The notes under the pieces were generated by a model. That model was not told the DNA's origin. It ran no database searches and was given only the letters and a program-made list of their open reading frames with translations. The position numbers were made by a program, and so were the translations under genes. Below, in pieces: positions 1 through 15,555 of a stretch of DNA of 64,000 nt. Where the stretch lies: the NCBI GenBank assembly GCA_033026295.1, contig CM065182.1, positions 16,822,715-16,886,714 on the forward strand, in the 5' to 3' direction. Positions within the stretch are counted from its first letter, which is position 1; each line of letters begins with the position of its first letter. The DNA comes from Channa striata (lineage: Eukaryota; Chordata; Actinopteri; Anabantiformes; Channidae).

Positions 1-3000
1 CCTTGAAATACCATAATGTTGTCACAGTAAAACCAAGTATTACTGCAGCAGGACCCACCATGTGTGAATATAGCTGCCACATCTAATGACAAATCTGAGC
101 GTTCGTGCCATTCCATATGACAGGATGTGGGAGTGCTGGTGTGAATGCATCACCCTTCGACAAAAAGCTCTCCGTCAGCCCCTCTGTCCAACAATGAGCT
201 ATGGGTGTCTTTTTTTTTTTCCATTACAACAACACTTCTCAGTATAAAGTACATTTCAAGTGAGAGTATGAAACTGATTCTGGTTGGTTCGCCACCGTCA
301 GCTGCGGGCCATCATCCAGCAATGATCGTGTGCACCGGCCGGCACACCGCCGCCGCCACATGCGACCCTCACACCTTCGCCGCACTGGCTTGAACTAAAT
401 AGGGCTCATTTAGTGTCCGTCAAGAGTGTCAAATGTTAAACAACATGTCAAAAAGAAATCAAGTTTCAAAAAGTAAGACGTAACGTTTAATATTTGTCCA
501 CGAACGTAATAATCCCCTGTGAGTGCTACAGCTGGGCTGACTCGTCACTAAAAAAAACATTTCTTTGAATTTGTGTGGGTGTGAAGTTATTATACATAGT
601 GAGGCTGAGCTGATTAATATTGGTTAATTGGTAGTTTTCTGACATTATTAAAAATGATGGGGAAACACAAACGTAATATTCTTTGGTGCCAAGAGACAGG
701 CTTTGGGATCAGTGGTAAAACTTAATTGGGAAGGGCACAGGATTAAATTTTTGATTGGTTTAGGGTTTAGATGGTGATGTCTTTCAACTGACACTCTCAT
801 TGTCTTAAACTGTGGAGACTAAATATGCTAATATGAGCTCGCATGGCCAAAAGACATCTTATAGAACAAAAGTGATTTGGGGAGTAGGATAATTGCAAGC
901 AAATTATTGCTACAAACTCTGGAAGTGAATCAGTGTCCTGAACAGAGGCAACAAGGAGTAAGTAGAAACAAGGACACAATTTAAAGAAAGTGAAGAAACA
1001 AGAGACTTGCAGAAAGTGTCCTCTGGCACAAAGGGAAGAAACAAGCGCGGAAAGAAAGAGTGAAAAGGACAGTGTGCCAAGGTTATTTGTGGAAAAGTTA
1101 GTGATCTGATATTAACCACAATTTTATCAAAGACAACTGGAGTTGTGAAGTTGAACAACTGCACAGTGAAGAGTGACATTCCTTAAAAAATAAATCTATT
1201 TATTCATGAAATATTAGTTTTTGAGCAATTGTGCTGGAAATGTTAATCCACTTTTGAGAGTCTTTTAACTCTTGATTCAGACAAACATTCCCCATGAGGA
1301 TTTAAACGATTACTTACATTTGTATTGCAATTTATTAAAATGCCACGGCATTTTATAATATTTTTTAAAAAATTCCACAATCCCCTAATTGATCAGACAC
1401 ATCACGTCACAGATAAAAGTATCATTTAGTACACAGAGGTGTACTGTGTCATTTTCCCAAGAGCCAAAGTTCAGGTTGATTCACTTGTTCATTTTCTTTG
1501 TGTAATGAAGCTCTATAAAACTCGGTTCATTATAACTGCTCCTTAGACCCTGACATGACTGCTCCCTTGGATGTTGAAGTATCTGCAGCCAGCATAATTT
1601 TCAGCAACTGCATTGAGAAGAGAACTGTACAATGACTCCCGTACAGCATATCCTGTTCTCAGGCCAGCAGAGCGCGGGCTAAGTGAGGAGCAGGAAGTAT
1701 CTAGGAAGTCGACAACATGATTATATATCTCTTACTATTTACTAGAAAGACTAATCTGTGTTTACGTTACGTTACAAGGGGATTCGCTGTGGCTCACTAT
1801 AGAACCTTGCATGCACAAGTCGACTTTATGCATGTACAGAATATGGCCTTCGTAGCCACTTATGATGAAAAACATTCTGCAAACTGGAGAAATAGCAGCA
1901 GTTATCTGTGTATTATGTGGCACTGAGAAATAATTGGCCTAATCCCAACAGATTCCGACTTAAGTGGTACGTACGAGACGATTTGCGGCTTTCAACAACT
2001 TTCTCACACTCCCACACAAAGGAAATTGACCATGGCCAAACACCGACTTTCTTTACAGGGGGAAAACACTTCACAAACACTCGTTTGACTTGAGAATTAC
2101 AGCGGCTGCGCAAATGACACCGACATCGATTTAAACAATGTCAATTATATTTGCCACGTAATCATCAGATTTCAAAATAAAAATCTAGACATCACATTGG
2201 TTAAGTAAAAGGAAAAATGTTCTCCCTCTTTGCACAGGTCTCTGTCCATATCGTTGTCTGCTGCAGCCGACAGCCCTTTGCATTAGAAACTAGACGCAGC
2301 CTGAACATTTTCTATTATTTTTGTCACGGTACATAACTGCTTTGTCACTGTCTGCGATCTGTCACGGGCAGATGTACAATTAACATTTTTAATAGTCTCA
2401 TGTCCACCACAACTATGTGTTATGTTTTAGTTTAAATATGACATTTTGCTTCAGTTTGACGGCGTTCAGGTGGAAATCATCAGTGTGAAATCAGCAAGGT
2501 ATGGCAAGTTTGCGGAAAGAATAGTACAGTAAATGTGAATAGACACACAAGAAATAGAAATTTAGGCCGAGTACATGAAAATGTTCCTGACTGTACCTCA
2601 TTGTCTCTCGCCGCAACTGTGGATTCACATCACTGCACATGAGACACTGGTGCCAAGGATTTTAACACTGCAGAAATGTTGCTGCAGCTTAAAACCTTAC
2701 ACCTCTGACCTCAGCAGGATATTTAAGGTTGCATATATTTGCACCGTGTGACTGCACCTTAGTGAGAGACAGTTAGCACCGGCAGAGGCTACGCTTCAAA
2801 CACGAGACACAATAATAATAAGGCCCATGTAAAAAAAACGGAGAACTTTCAAATCTTCCAGTTCTGGATTTAACATACATGTCTGTAATTGGCGCCATAT
2901 CAGGTCAAGCTGTGTAATGTAATTGAGCAGATGTGTTTGCAGGTCTGCAAACTGTGATACCTGTGTTTTGGCCTATGAGTTTTAGAGCCCTCTAATAGTC

Positions 3001-5035
3001 AGTTGGAGCTATATTTTCTATGTAAATATTGTCCCATGGGTAAGTTTCTAATTCAATTTCCAAGAGCTGTGGTGCTCCACAAAACTAAGTTAAATAAAAA
3101 GTGAATTTAAAGGCAAAAAGAAAGTCAGTCAAGCATCTTTCTACAGTACAACACTGATGGTAAGAAGCGTGGCGAAATAAATATTGTTCTTTTTTCATAG
3201 GATGACAACTTTATCCTATGGATTATGACTACTATGTGCAGTTAACAACACATTCTGTAGCTGTTTCAGCTTGCAAGCTGCTATTTTAAGTTGTGTGAAA
3301 CCAATCAATATTTACTGTTTTTGAGCCCACAGCGCAAGTTGCACAGTCACCACACCTTAATAGCTGTCTGTGGGACTGTATACACTTTGTCAGTGTACTC
3401 ATGTCAGCAAAGAACAGCAAGCTCGATTGAACAAGGTTTATGTCAAATACCCACTTAAATGTTGTGAAGAGTCGCCTCGATGCAGATTGTCAGCTACGGT
3501 TTCTATAACATACTGTAAAATAAGCATCTTCCAAAGTGCCTCTCTGAAAGACATATCAGGAGTTAATAACGCCAGTCGGGAAAGATAGACAGAAAAGAAG
3601 ATGGGCTGATGAGGGGAAGTAAAGAATCAGACATGAGAGAAATTAATCCTCAATATCCACTCCCTGCTGGGTACCTTATTGCCTCTCAAACTTCCCATCT
3701 TCAGAGTTAATATCTCTATTGCTGCAGCATCTGGCTGAGAAGCATGCATATACTTCCATTTGTTTGAACTGGAACATAATTGGATTGGGGAGAGGGATGA
3801 AAAAGCCTTCAACCATACTTAAAACTTTTTTTTTTCCCGGGCCATCCTCTAATATGTGCACAAAAGCGTGCGATGCTGCATTTCAGCGTGCATGGGAATG
3901 CACATGTATGTGTTGCTATTATTAGCAGCTCTCATGGTCTCGCTTGTCTTGATTTGTTTGCCTGCACCCGAGATGTCCCGATCGGCAATAGATTCCAAGA
4001 GCTGGAGCATTTCACGAGTGCGTCTGTATCTCAATTTTTGCCACCAAAGTAATCTTTTTGATGCAACTTGATATGGAGCCTCCCATGCTCCTCCGTCCTA
4101 TCAAGCAAGTAAAAAATCATGCTTAATTAGATTCACAGTGACCTTTTTCATCTCCAGCCACAAACGCCCAGGCACTGTCGAAGCAGGATGTGTTCTCAAC
4201 ATTGATCTTTCTGCAGACCCGGGGATTGAGAAGAGCCCGGCGCAGTGAAACGAAGCAGAAAACAACATATCAAAAATCATCAGATGTAGAGATTACTCTG
4301 TTTGAGTGAGCTGCTCTGTGTGTTGGGGCCTTTAGGAGTTAGCGTGTTTTTTGCGAGAGGAGCCCTGTAATCCACCTAGTGCATCTCAATCATAGGGCAA
4401 ACAAACTCACACACACCAGCGTCGAGTCCTGCCCTCTGTCTCATTGCCCATTTGCCAAACATGATCAAGTGATCCTATTGCATTTCTCATTTCCACATAC
4501 GACCTACAAGGGCTTCTCCCTTTCAATCCCACCACCCTGCTGTCTGCTTTCTGCAACTGAGCAATGATCTTCCTGCAGGGTTCAAACAAAAGATGACTTA
4601 CAAACTCCATCCAGGCAAAAAAAAAGATGCCTCGGTGAAGAGGCAGGAACATATGGTCCCGATTTGACATTTCCAGACAAATCTTCAAGACACGTACTGT
4701 ACACTTGGAGCACGTTTGAAAGCTCAGCTAAGTTTATGAGGTAAGAAACAGCGAATGCACCACTAGGTTCTATTAAGATACGTGAAGGCCTGCACACGCT
4801 AACGACTGTCGGTGCCATTGCGGCTCAGTCGTTGCTGACAATTGGCAGGACAAACTGTTATTCCTGTCCTGTGTAAAGAATATAGTCTCAAAACCAGTCA
4901 CTCTTTCTGATTTAAATTTAATATTACGACTGACTTTGGCAACTGATGTTGTCATAGTGTAACTGAGGGACACCTACAGAACTACAGCAGCTTTATCTGA
5001 ACTGAGCTTCTTTCGACAACGTCGGAGTTGTTTCA

Positions 5036-5053
5036 TCTTTCTTTCTTTCTTTC
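5036..5053. repeat. (CTTT)n short tandem repeat
   Basis: Four to five CTTT units in a row, a simple repeat without neighbouring structure. Confidence 0.85.
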
Positions 5054-6742
5054 CTGTGGTAGGCTCTGCAGTCCGCGTCTTCCTCGCACGGCTCATTTTG
5101 GTGTCTTATTTCCTTTCCATGAAAATTATACATTTCCTGTGACATTTGTGGGCGTTTCCATGTCCAGAACTCCCACATGTTCCAGTTGTTAAGTGTGCTT
5201 CTCCCAGACTGCCGAAGCCTAGAAATCCGTGACAGCTGGTGGACTGTCCAGTCTCTGAGAGTCGTGGCTAGTGGTCAGGTGTGTCCCCAGCTTAAACACA
5301 CTGCCTGGACCACATTAACATAGGGAATTCTCATTTTGACATTCAGTTTCCACAGCCACAGTGTCCCTGCAGCTTCAGCAATACTGTAGGGGAACGTGGG
5401 AGACATGGTTGATACAGATATGGTATGATACTGATGACAGATTTGATTAATCTGCTGATGAAATTTTGGTGGAGTGCTCCTAAACAGGCTTTGGACAGAG
5501 CCCCAAAGTAGAATATCTAGTATGAATATTCTATTGCCATATCCTTTCAGAGCTCATTTGAGTCATATCTGACATATTTATGGCTCATCATGTCATATCG
5601 TAGCCATCAGAGCACAAGCACCATGAACCATTTAAATACTGTGGGCCATGCTGTCATCTCCTGTTAGTAACATATGTCTGATAGATGCATAAAAAGAGCC
5701 ACTCAACTTGATTCTTTCATAGTGCTGCAGTGAAGCCGGAGCCCAGAGTTGGTGAATTTACTGGCAGAAATGGTTTTGCGAGTACAACTATTTAGCAGAA
5801 TAAAAAATTCAACTAATGCTTTACACTGAACGGAATGCATGAAGGGAGGGAATAGTGGAGGCATAGGGAAATACAACACACTGGAGCCTTATCTGAATAC
5901 AGAATGCTACAATATCTTCTGAAAGAAGTGCGAGTTAAAAGTTGCACCCAAGAAATCTATAATGATCCTTTGTGTGCACCTTAACAGAGTTGCCTGGCAA
6001 CAGAACTAGAGCTCTGCAGTGAATTAAAGTGTCAAACGAAATACATTTGTAATCCAAAGGCAACATGGATTAAATTTTAGACAGTAGGAGTGCCTCTTGG
6101 ACAAGATTTCAATAGCTAAGGTGGGCAAAGTGAATTGGAAAAAGCCAAATCATTTTGTGTGCCTTAATAACCTTCAGAACCCAGACTTGCACTTGAATAT
6201 GGATGCGTGAATGAGCACAAAATAAGCACAACTAATTAACTGTGTAGTTTTAAAATGGATCATCTTAATGGATGCAGTTATTCATCTGTCACCAGCTGGA
6301 AATCCATAAAACATCCCAAGAGTGGACATGTGGCTGATAAATCATGATAGCATATAGATCAGTGTCACACATTCTTCCTCTGAATTATTGATTAACTCAT
6401 ATGCAGAGTTGCTGTTTGAAAACACGTTTCCTTTTAGTACTGGCCACTAAAAGCCATTTGATGAATTTCGTATAAAAAAAAAAAAAAAACGGGCTCACGC
6501 AAAACAATGCGTCTAATACGTTTTATGTAAGAACAAGATGAAAAATTTGAGGAGAGTTCTGTTAGCCCCTCATCTCCGTCTCAAATGCCACGCGCACACA
6601 CACACAAACTGTTTTCTAAGCAGGCTGCTTATTTTCTGCTAAACAATGTTGAGCATTTACACAAAGGGACTCAAATGAGCCTCAATTGAAGATAGAATCA
6701 GTGCCCAAGCAACCCATCACAGCGCCTCTCAATCCCACATAT

Positions 6743-6841
6743 GCATGATTAATACATCAAACAACATCAATTCTCCTTCCTCTTCCACTTGTCAATGAGC
6801 ACATACACACACACACCCACAGACATCAGTATACATGCAGA

Positions 6842-6880
<39 letters not shown>

Positions 6881-6970
6881 AAATGTACCCGGATCCTTAC
6901 AGGGCTGCACATGAACACACAGACGCTGCCCCCTCCATCATGGTTAATACATCAAACAGCATTAGCTTCC
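6743..6970 (+). repeat. Pair of near-identical 27-bp motifs about 195 bp apart
   Basis: GATTAATACATCAAACAACA (6747-6766) recurs as GGTTAATACATCAAACAGCA near 6942, with matching CAT on the left and a TTCC tail on the right. The CA microsatellite lies between them. This suggests a local duplication or two copies of one regulatory site. Confidence 0.55.
6842..6881. repeat. (CT)n(CA)n compound microsatellite
   Basis: A CT run of about 14 bp passes directly into a CA run of about 25 bp. Shorter CA tracts occur nearby at about 6594-6605 and 6803-6815. Confidence 0.95.
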
Positions 6971-9900
6971 TGGATTCCTGAAGCTTAGACAGACACGGTT
7001 CTGACAGCCCATGATTCCTTGCTGGCTGCCTCCCCCTCCAGCTTCCCCACTTTCTTTATTCCCTATGAAGCCTGTTTGGGTGGTTACAGAACACGCTGCC
7101 AAAATAGATTCACTTACATATTACCTTTGCTTTTTGTAAGCTTGTATAATGTCATGTTAGAAAGCCATCTCTACAATAAGATGACACCGCTGAGGAGCTT
7201 TAGAGGCTTGGGAGACGCAACAATAACAGCAAGCCCTGCTCAACCAACTCTTTATTTTATAAGATTTCCATATTCTTCTGACATCAGAAGGCATTTATAA
7301 CCACGAATATCCAGGACTCATTTTTTTTTACCATCGGGTCATGGAAATAAAATGAAGTCCCTGATCAGCGCTAAAGCAACAAGGCCATTTAATACATTCA
7401 AATCTAACCTTTACAATTCAAATGTTTTTTTTTTCCCCTTCATCTTGGCTCATCAAACTGTAATATCATGGATCCTCAGCAAATGAAGAGAACAGGTGGC
7501 TTATTGGATCATGGTCTAACAAAATGGGCATTCATTAGTATCTTTAGCATGAAGTGCTTTGTAATTACCACGAGAGGACGGTATCCTTACAAGACAACTC
7601 TGCATATGATCTCCATTTGATTTTATGGCGCTTTCACCGGTATATTGATTTGAACTTGAATTTAGAGACATGCAGTCTTTCCTCAAATTAGTAAACGTGG
7701 TTCTCTGACTTTCCTGTAATGAAACTTGACCACAAAGGAAATATTAGTCACACTTTATCTCTACCAATATTATCGACAAACTGTCCGTTTTTGTGACGCT
7801 TTCAACATGCTGTTCCTCTCCATCTGTCTTCAATCCGGTGTGTACTATCACAAACATCAACGCATTTCTAAAATAGAGATTCACTTTAAACCCCAATATT
7901 TACCATATTGCAATACAAACTATACCATGCTGTTATGTACACTGGTGTAGTATCTTTGGCGATCTGATGTGATTTTGGGTGAACAAATGGTTCAGGAATG
8001 AGCTCCTTAGGCTGCAAACACAGATGCAGCACTGATATTTCTCCACAATACTTTCATTGGCTTAAAGCAGTAACGTTAAGGCACTTAGCAGATTGCTTCC
8101 CGATTTTTGAATGGAATCCAGCGACTGTAGCTCCTCAATAAATACAAAAACAAAATGAAAAGAGGCTGTGTGTGTTATGCATAGCCTACTGGGCTGCTGA
8201 TAGTGTAGCTTAAGTGCAGGGACACTCACATGTGATCTGCTATACTGCAAATCCCCCAAAAGAGGATAAAGAGGCTTTAAAATCACATTTACAGCACAGG
8301 AGCAGCATCCCGCTGATAAATACAGATCATGGTATTTGACCCTGTCCATCAGCCCACTGAAAGGCTCATGACACTATGGAGTCACACACCAGCTTTTGTT
8401 ACTAACAGACACAGGGCTACACCTCAGTAACTCGAAATAATAGCACCAGTTGGTGAGACCTAGGGAACAATTGGGAGCCAGTCAACTATGACTCCTGAAT
8501 TTTTCAAGAATTTTGTTCAGATATTTGACCTTTTATTTGATCTATTTAATGAAAAAACATGGCATCCGTTCTACCTTTCCCGGACCGTGCTTTAAAAAAG
8601 CAGGGCTCGCTGGGAAATATGTTGTGTGTCACGCAGATTGATAGGCTTCCTAAAAGGCAGCATGCAATATTTGTTCTGTCATAACATGGAGCAGCAACCT
8701 TAAATGTCAATACTGATCACCATCTGCTAGACATTTTCAGTACTACCTGAACAAAATTAACTTAGGGGATTGTAGGAATCCAGTTGCAGCAGGAGTGTGG
8801 ATCTCACTCTTCTACGCAACCAGTTTGTGCCTAAAGTCTTTCTGCAATAATATGAAACCTGTGACCTTTATTTAGTCACTGGGCCACAGTTGGGTTTTAT
8901 TTCATCACACTAACACAATACGTACTATCATCATTCTCTGTGCTTTGAACAAAAAAAAAAAGTGTTTGGTTAGGTTTTATTGAAGATTTAACACCCTTAG
9001 AGCTGGAATAAACACAATAATGGTTATGGAAGTGATTTTATATTACAGTTTGTGTTTTATCAGGCTTAAAGCTGCGTTGATTGGGAAACAAAGCTGTCCC
9101 TGCAGCCCAATGCAAGGGGAAGATTAGCTTCTAACTGTCCGCATGTTCATTTAAACAATATTTGATGTGATTTTGACAAAGAATTACAGAAAATATGATT
9201 TCTGACACAATTTGCCATGAATACAGGACAAAGTATTTGCCATGTCTCGAAATATACAGGTATATGTGGGGACACAGGTCTTTAAATTTCATATCACAGA
9301 GATCCACATTAGCTTTTCAGGGGGGAATTAAATAATTCATTTGAATGGTAAAACATCATACGTAAGCTGACATCTCATGTTTATTTATTTTTAGGCGACA
9401 GATACACAGCACAGGAAATTCACTGAACAGAATAATGTTGCTGTAGCATTCACAGGCTATAGTTTGCATCTCTTGAGTGCTATGTAAAATGCATATCTAA
9501 CTGTACAAATTCTAAACTATAAATAGAAAATACAATCCACCATGAAAGTCAGGAAAGCACACAGCTTTCTCAGGAACGTAACCAGATCACACTTCAGTAG
9601 CAGTCTCAAATTTGCTTTCAAATGGTCCCTGCATGAACCTTTTGGAGGTCTATAGTAAGGAGTTCCACATATTGATCCCCTAAATAGAGAAACTTTCCTA
9701 AGTGACTGAGCCAAAAATCCCTGAAAGGTTTCACCACATCACTGAGCGCATGGAACACTTACACATTTATAGAAACGGTAAGTTTAGCTTTGCAAAGTCA
9801 GTGAAGTTGTCAAGTTTAACGTCTTGACAAGACTGGCTTAATGAGATCTTTCTGTCTTCTTGTAGTCTGAAATGCGGCTGACTACTGATTGTCTTTCAGG

Positions 9901-12900
9901 AGTCCTCAGAACCTTGATGAGCAATCAACAATCAACTTCCAATTTATCTGCTAAAAATAATCATTGAATGCCCCAAAAAAAAAAAAAATTACTGCCATTA
10001 TAAGGGTTTCTAATGAGTCCTAATGCATTTTCAAGCCTATAGTTTTTTTTTGCTGTTGTTTGTTTTTGTTTCCGAATGATCCAAATCAGTTTCACAAATT
10101 GCAAACTCGTTCTGTTTCTGATTCTTCTTTCACATAACCCAAACGCATTACCACCAAGTCATGCAGGCATAGTCTTGTCCGCTCACTGGTTAAATACGGG
10201 GCAGGAACAAGAAAGCAAACATTTCCATCCCATTCAAAAAAAACCCCAAAAACCTCTGTCGCCGTGTAACAACTGTACAGCTGGCGTTCGCTCATTACCG
10301 TGTTAGTTTTTGGGCAGCACAACAAACCAAACTGTGCTGAAAGGACTTCACACGAGCATCTCGACAATGCAACACTGCTTCACACTTTGTGAAGAAGTTG
10401 TGCTATCAACATTTACCAACAATCAGCTATTTGGGGCCCAACTGAGGTCGGGTTCTGTTCTCAGCACCTACTCACCGCTTCACAGCCAAGAGCACATTCA
10501 GTACCGGGTCTTGGTGTGGTTGTTTTGGTGAGCACTTGAATGTTGTGTGTGAATGTGTGTGTTAATGAACTGCACCAAGACGAACAATGAACTGAAGTCG
10601 GACTGAACTAAATTAAACTAGTTAGGTATTAAAACGGATGTGGTCTTTTGCATTCCTGCTTATTATTTCTATAAAAAATTTAGACTAAACATGTAAGAAA
10701 CGTTTATCTATTAAGAAGGACCAATCAAAATTTTAAATTTAGAAGGTTCTGTGTGTTATTAGACGTTAGTTCGTGCTGCCATGAAATGCAAAACATCCAA
10801 TGAGATATGTCTTTGAGTTCTTCTACTGAAAATACGGCTACATTGTTCTTTATTTAAATATGAACTGAGTCTCTGCAAGCGAAATTCAAACGCTGTGGAT
10901 CATCAGATATGCCTGGGTTGAAAGCCGTGTTCCTTGATGGAGATAATGAACAACCACTCCAGGAATTCAGCTGTGTTTTCCTGCTTCAGACATTAAAGGC
11001 ATATGAGGAAAAAAATAGCTCTATTTCCCTGGTGGCATTTTAGTGACATTTTGATGTGAAGCGTCTCTGGTGAGTTGGGCAGAAATCTAGTATATATGTT
11101 CAAATAAAAAGTCATCTGCGCCTGATAACCACCTTGTATCATCTATCTCAGATCGATCACTAAAGCCAAAAATCCAGATGACCACCCTGAATCAATAAGA
11201 GGAAATTAAATGTGTGTTTTTTTTATCTAATCTTCGTAGCGTTTCTCTTTTAACTACAGTGTGTTTCTTCGGGGCTGATGGAAGCAACAGTTTGAGAATA
11301 AACACAGTAATAGCAGGTTTTCACCAGTGTTGGAGGTGATTTTTTTTTTTTTTTGCCCCTTTCCAAAACTGAATGAGAACAGACCTGTATGACTCATTGG
11401 CACTACAGTAGTAGGTTCCTGCTTTATTTATGAGAGCTGGTGGTTTTCTCCTGTGTGTCTCCTAGGCCCAGTGATTCATGAATGGACTAGACAGCCTGAG
11501 CCTGCAATTGTGGAGGTGCATTGGGAGCAGTGGATATTGAGGATTAATTTCTTTCGTGTCAGACTGTTATTCCCAGCCCCCATCAAATTCACCTCTCTCT
11601 TGCTCTCTATCTACAATGACTTTCCCATTTCTTAGTTTAATAGTGTGAAGCACAATCCACTGCTTGACAAATGGTCTAAATATTACGATAGAGCAATTCT
11701 CTGATATACTGTAGTATATATGATGTTGTTGGTGGTAATGATTTAGACACTGCCAGTCACTTTCCAGCTTGTTTTTTAAGCACATGCAGGGTTTGATTAC
11801 TCGCGTAGTGGACCCAGGCAGAAAGAACAGTGGGCCTATTATTCTGCAGCGTGATGCAATCACAGGTTCAATGAGTGAATAAAACTGTGTATTCGGCAAT
11901 GCTATGGCAGCTAAGCTCAATTATGTCCCGGTTACAGCAGGCTCTGGGCATTTTCTTGCTCGCTGATTAAACAGCATTGTCCGAGTCATCAGATTGGGAA
12001 TGCCCATTCGTTTGAATGGCTGGAATGACACAAATCATGCCACATCCTGTAGCACTTGGAAGTGGTAGACAGTTAACTTGAAATGTAGTCCGTGTCTCTA
12101 GCTTCAGTGACACAGTAGGTGTCCAGAGGAATCTTTGAAATAGATGAATATGCCCTGGTTTCAACAGTATGTGTCCCTAGATACTGAGTTTTTGGCAGAT
12201 TGTTAAATATTCCTTTCTATGTAACGTTCCTTCTGCATTCTGACCCACAAAAATCAAAACCATAAAACAAACAGCGATAACCCCATGTGGGGTTGTTTCT
12301 GCAGCTATTGATGGTTGCTTAGCTGCTGACATGCCAGTCAATCACAACAGAAATAGTTGACATTGATTCCAAAGCAACTCCAGCTGTCTGACAGGAGAGA
12401 TTGCTGACATTTTGCATTTCATTTCACCAAAGACAAATTGTTCAACAAAGACCTCTAGGTTGAATTTGTCATTAGCTTGTACTGAGTCAAAAATGACAAG
12501 GGTTCTGCTTTTATGAATTTTGCGGGACTCAAGCAATAAGAACTACAAGTTCAAAGGGCCTCAAACACGTGCATTAACTACTAAATAAAAGAAGGAGGTG
12601 CCACAGCTTTCAAAAGACGGATGGCACCATCTTCTTTGGGTCCACTCGGTGTTGTTTTTCCGGCTGATCAATGTGTTAATTTGATTTATAAAGGACGAGA
12701 TGTATTGAACTTTACAATTCCTAGGGGGTGTACAAAATTACTGGAGAGAACCTCCAAGCTCACCCACAACGTGGCTTTGATCTGTAAAGAAATGAGGCAG
12801 ATCTCTACACATACTTTACATCCTCTAATACCATTTTGTTGCATAATCTGTTCTCCCATAGTTCTCTTCGTAGTTCAGCAGTCATTGTCAAATATTGCTA

Positions 12901-15555
12901 TTTTGATTTGAGAGCATGACATATCTTGCGCGGATCTCATATTTCTGCAGATGGAGGTTGTTCACCTCAGCTTCACATTGTTATTTGACATTTCAACAAT
13001 GTTAAAAAATGTTTTACAACACAAGGATTGGAAACTCATTTATGAAATGAAGTGTTGAAGCTTTGCGATACACCTCTCTGGCACTGTTAATAATACAAGA
13101 TAAGCTTGTGGCTTACAGGAAAGATGAAGCTAACAAGCCTCCAAAACAAAACATTAGTGTGCGCTTCTTTTTTGTATGGTGGCACGGTGACAGTGGAATT
13201 AAAAAGCCATACTGCTTGTCACAATTTCATGCCATTTTGCAGAGGTGCCAGTTGCTCACACGGCAGAAATAAGCGTCAAGAACAGCAGTGTGACCACTTG
13301 ACCTGTGATTATTTCTTCATTACACAAAGAGTTGACAGCACTGGTTTAATTTTCACAGAGAAAACACGGGAAAAATGAGCTGTGTGTGGTCTGAATCAAG
13401 TAAATAAATACAGTCCGCTGCTAATATCGCTCACCGACGAAAAAGAGGAAGAAAGTGTCAAAATGCATGTATACAAATTGCAAACGGTTCTTTCTTTGAA
13501 TAAATATTGTTATAGTGACAGGAGGTGCGGCATACGATGCCCGTATCATCTTTTGTTTGGCTCGTCTGTAACCTGAAACACATCACGAACGTTGTGTGAA
13601 TGTAACACTGTGTGGCTGAGGATCGAAGGCATCAGTCTAACTTAGGTCAAGTTAAAACGTATGACTTTGTTTGTCTCTTTAAACAGTGCAATTCACAGTG
13701 TTTCCAAAACCAGGCCTCAGATATGGATTGACATGTAACTGCTGTAGCTCTGCTAAAATGCCTGTCAGATTAGCCAAGTATCTCTAAAAAAGATTTTTCA
13801 TTTTAGAAATATAACTCCCACTGGAAAGAATACAACAGCTTTCCTCAGTCTGCAGCCAGACCTAACTAAATAGCCAGGAGGGTTATGATGAATACAAAAC
13901 CAACAGGACTCGAATAGCCCTGGAGCTAACCATGGGTTTATCATAAGATAAATATTAGAAGAAAGAGATGGAATAATTCCAAGCAACTCGATGGCAGCAG
14001 AACAACATGACCCAACCACTCTTTCTCATCATGACATCTTCTTCTCTACAGCCAAGTAAATAATAAGACAGAATTTCCTTTCCTCTTTTATCCATGTCTC
14101 ACTCCCTTGCCCTGGTGCTCCGTCACTCGCTGTCTGCGGTCTGCTTGGTGTAAGAGCATGTCTGACACATTTCCATTAGTGAGGAGACTATTCAATTACC
14201 ATAGCTCAAGATATTTAAACCTTGCCAATTACTGAACATCTCCCCTTTAAATTATGCATACACAGAGCTGATAAGGTTGTGTGTAGCGATTTCTCCTTTT
14301 GACACATTGCAGAGTGTTCTGCTGTGTCAGACTTACATCTTCAGAGAAAGTCAGAAAGCCACATATTTGTTTCATTTACACTCAGGCCTTGGTTTTCACA
14401 GTCGTCTTTGACATCGCTGGCTTGTATCCACAAGTGCTGCAACACTTGAAAGGAGTTTTTCCGTGTGAAAATGTACGAGAGTGGTCAAATTTGCAAGGCT
14501 TTGCAATATACCGTGCGTGTTTTTGGGCCCAAACTGCTGATTTTGCAGTTGGCCTTGTGATCAAAAAATTGCTAAAGCTTAGTAGTTTTCTTCTAAACAA
14601 GTAATAATCATTGCCTCTAATTTTCTTGATGCCAAATCTATTTAATAAATTGCATGTGCTCTCCAAAAGAGTCAGATCTCTTTCCTCATATCCTAGCAAC
14701 CCCCCTCCGTTTCAAACGCTGCAGTAATGTTCACACATCCTCCCACTCAACAATCCCACATACCTCCCTGGCCTTTTGACTCTGCTCTCTAACCTGACCC
14801 AATCCCCTTGTGAGGATCTACATCCTACAGTATCTCCTACTAGACTTTGTTTCACCTTCACCCCAACCCACTCATCATAGTGTTGTTTTTATTTATTTAT
14901 ATATTTCTGAGGAGCCATATATAAAATAATCTCAGTCTTCCTGTGCTTTTACCTCGTTTTTCTTACTTTGTTCAAGTCAGTGATTATATCTAAGTGAACC
15001 TCTAGTTAGCAACATTCCTGCTTGAAAAATGACTCCTTTCCTTCATACAGCTAAAGCGGTGTCTGTCGTCTCCTTTAATCACATAATACAAACAGCAGTC
15101 TGAAGAAGAAACAAATAAAATGTACAAAACTTCAAGAGATTTAGCTTATGCAGTTTTTTTTTTAATCTCTAAAGTATCTGTTTTATATTATGTTTAAAAA
15201 GTGGATAACTAATTATCCAGATGCTTGATAAAAAAACACGTCACGTACTGTATATGTCATCTGCTGTCAAAGCATAAACTGCTGCATTTCACTTGTCTTA
15301 ATCAAAACTGAAACATAAAACATATTTTAAAAATTCTGAAAAAGTTTGAATTATTACACCTAAAGATGCACTATGCAACTTTCAACACGCTTCAAAATAT
15401 TTTTACTAAAATATCTCCCTGTCAGTGAGGTCTGTCTCCGTGCCTGATACCTCGCGTAAAGTCGCACCGACAGAACGGCACGAGAAGCTCACCCATCTAT
15501 GCAGTCACAGACTTTTATGAATATCTGCTGTATTGTTATTTAGTGTTATTTGAGA

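Larger units (their letters stand above)
1..15555. other. Non-coding stretch, no gene seen
   Basis: AT-rich DNA with scattered short open frames (none above about 120 codons, none recognisable). If the pcdh1 tail exon lies beyond the window, this is intron of pcdh1; otherwise it is intergenic. It contains the (CT)(CA) microsatellite, the duplicated 27-bp motif, a (CTTT)n tract and several A/T homopolymers (for example near 6475, 9975 and 11340). Confidence 0.7.
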
